From Haematobacter genomosp. 1 (GTDB lineage: Bacteria > Pseudomonadota > Alphaproteobacteria > Rhodobacterales > Rhodobacteraceae), in the NCBI RefSeq assembly GCF_002196855.1, contig NZ_NIPW01000004.1:219094-283093 (forward strand): a DNA stretch of 64,000 bases, in the 5' to 3' direction. The notes beneath the pieces are model-generated. The model had not been told where the DNA came from. It searched no databases and saw only the letters and a program-made list of their open reading frames with translations. The position numbers and the translations under genes are program-made. Shown here piece after piece: positions 62,957-64,000 of the stretch; positions within the stretch are counted from its first letter, which is position 1, and every line of letters starts with the position of its first letter.

Positions 62957-63541
62957 TCAGGCCGCGGCCAGAACCCCGTTCTTCTTGGCCACGAAGGTGG
63001 CGATCGCATCCATAAGCGGCGGCGAGAGGCAATCGTAGGGCTCCAGCTTCAGCTCGCGCAGCCGGCCCCGGATACCCTCCATACGGTCAGGGGAGACACC
63101 GGACTCGATCACCGAAGAAACGAAGGCGGCGAATTCGGGCGCAGCCCAGCCATCCTCGGCGGACAGCTCGGTATGAACAAAGTCCAGGCCGTGGAAGGGG
63201 TGGTCGGTCGACTCGATCCGGCCATACATGTGCACGCCGCAATCCTTGCAGGCGTGACGCTGAATCGCCGCCTGTTCGTTGACGATCTTCAGCTTGTCGC
63301 CATTCTGCGTTACCTGCACATGATCCCGCGGGACCACCGCGATCTGAGCAAAGGTCGCGCCTTCCGGCTTCCAGCATTTGGTGCAGCCACAGACGTGGTT
63401 ATGCGCAGTCTGGTGCGAAACCTTCACTTCGACAGGGTTGCTGGCGCAATGGCATTTCAGCGTTCCCCCTGCAAAATCCGCTTTCCCCGGATGAACGCCC
63501 CCGTCCACTGCCGGATGAATCTCTACATTTTCATAAGTCAT
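62957..63541 (-). CDS. gfa: S-(hydroxymethyl)glutathione synthase (Gfa)
   Basis: A protein of 194 residues. Gfa is a zinc protein reported to speed or assist formation of S-hydroxymethylglutathione from formaldehyde and glutathione. Zinc sites are visible as KCHCASN near residue 30, [18 protein letters not shown] near 50, and [15 protein letters not shown] near 96. A late LDFVHTELS is as in the family. ATG 63541 has GGGAGGG upstream. It is the first gene of gfa-adhI-cytochrome c. It also belongs to the wider CENP-V/GFA fold. Confidence 0.95.
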   Translation of the reverse strand: MTYENVEIHPAVDGGVHPGKADFAGGTLKCHCASNPVEVKVSHQTAHNHVCGCTKCWKPEGATFAQIAVVPRDHVQVTQNGDKLKIVNEQAAIQRHACKDCGVHMYGRIESTDHPFHGLDFVHTELSAEDGWAAPEFAAFVSSVIESGVSPDRMEGIRGRLRELKLEPYDCLSPPLMDAIATFVAKKNGVLAAA

Positions 63542-63930
63542 GGAATACCCTCCCTTGCTTCGGCGGGCGGCCAGCCACAAACCGAACACGCTGGAATTCT
63601 GCGCAGAGGGCGCGCATGAAACAATTCAGCAAAAGGGTGGAGAAGCGGAGCGCTCCCTTTCCCGACCATTTCCAGAAAGCAAAAAATTCCCGTCTTGGGA
63701 TTGGGCGTTCGCTGCGGACGTTGCGATAGCGAGATCAGAAATTTTTAAGGAAAATCAAGGTGTAAGTGTCTGACGTCAGCTGCGGTGGCACCTTTGTATT
63801 CAATAATTTCTCGGGATGACTTGCCCCATGAAGGTCCAAAGTGTCCCGCCTCCACCCGGGCGATCAGGTAAAACCGCGTCGCGCGGCTCGGACCGGCGTT
63901 ACGGAGAAAACCGTGCCCTGAACGGCCCAT
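63542..63930. other. Upstream region of gfa, no gene supported
   Basis: About 390 bases. The half near gfa is GC-rich. An AT-rich part at 63680-63760 contains runs of A and T that could hold a promoter. Short frames exist on both strands but have no family features or good ribosome binding sites. Confidence 0.4.
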
Positions 63931-64000
63931 TCAGCCCGCCGACGCTTCGCTCTCCTGATCGCTGAATTCGACCCTGTTGAGGGCACCTCGATTTTTGACC
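63931..64000 (-). CDS. Possible C-terminal end of a gene continuing beyond the window
   Basis: On the minus strand one frame is open from the right edge to a TGA at 63931-63933, about 22 codons ending RVEFSDQESEASAG. The acidic, Ser/Ala-rich end looks like a protein C-terminus, but so short a piece cannot be identified. Confidence 0.25.
   Translation of the reverse strand, partial: VKNRGALNRVEFSDQESEASAG

Noticed and set aside
63745..63930. A 61-residue minus-strand frame near the right edge
   Set aside because: Poor ribosome binding site, no hydrophobic or domain pattern, and composition typical of non-coding sequence.

Overview
The window is chromosomal DNA of high GC content from an alphaproteobacterium, most likely a member of the Rhodobacterales (Rhodobacteraceae or Paracoccaceae). 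The evidence is the gene repertoire and order: an aroK-aroB pair divergent from a xerD unit, a pepA / lptF-lptG-lptD-surA-pdxA-rsmA run, prfA-prmC-DUF4167, an IalB-family protein, a heterotetrameric sarcosine oxidase, a gfa / class III alcohol dehydrogenase / cytochrome c group, and a VPLPA-CTERM surface protein. Genes are densely packed with many 1-4 base stop/start overlaps. I see no rRNA, tRNA, CRISPR array, prophage or insertion sequence. This looks like core genome with a few accessory catabolic and surface modules.

Layout. 0-4.9 kb: glnE (cut by the left edge), a YbaK/EbsC deacylase, a DUF2852 membrane protein behind two matched operators, an RDD membrane protein and the aminoacyl-protein transferase bpt. 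4.9-7.4 kb: a HerA-like ATPase (DUF853) and an IalB-family exported protein, separated by a divergent intergenic region with a candidate small RNA. 7.4-12.7 kb: an envelope module on the minus strand (L,D-transpeptidase, LpxD-like acyltransferase, a private acyl carrier protein and a private ketosynthase) with a divergent Tat-exported DUF882 peptidase-like protein. 12.7-17.4 kb: aroB and aroK, then a 45-residue membrane protein, a secreted protein and xerD. 17.4-20.3 kb: an orphan TPP enzyme and a lysine 2,3-aminomutase-like radical SAM protein. 20.3-25.8 kb: the sn-glycerol-3-phosphate importer ugpBAEC with a long structured leader and a divergent RpiR regulator. 25.9-30.2 kb: gamma-carbonic anhydrase-like protein, gmk, a PAS-like protein, sodB, rarD and a LOG-family protein. 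30.4-35.5 kb: an ATM1-type exporter, a GlxA-family regulator, class II DAHP synthase and holC.

35.5-44.6 kb is a conserved envelope and housekeeping block: pepA, then the LPS export genes lptF, lptG and lptD with surA, pdxA and rsmA, closed by a perfect 17-bp terminator hairpin. 44.6-47.5 kb carries prfA-prmC and the DUF4167 protein. 47.8-55.3 kb is an amine and nucleoside catabolism region: dadA, a nucleoside hydrolase and soxBDAG. 55.5-60.1 kb: ccmI, ruvX, a DUF1289 protein, a choice-of-anchor A VPLPA-CTERM protein and a Na/Pi cotransporter-like protein. 60.2-63.5 kb: a D-aminopeptidase, a class I cytochrome c, and adhI and gfa for glutathione-dependent formaldehyde oxidation. This fits with soxBDAG, whose demethylation of sarcosine releases one-carbon units.

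The most distinctive points are the envelope cluster that pairs an LpxD-type acyltransferase with its own ACP and ketosynthase, the unusually stable leader RNA in front of ugpB together with matching palindromes around the RpiR gene, the duplicated 8-5-8 operator in front of the DUF2852 gene, and the terminator-bearing candidate sRNA between divergent genes near 6.5 kb. All product names come from reading translated motifs; no database search was possible.
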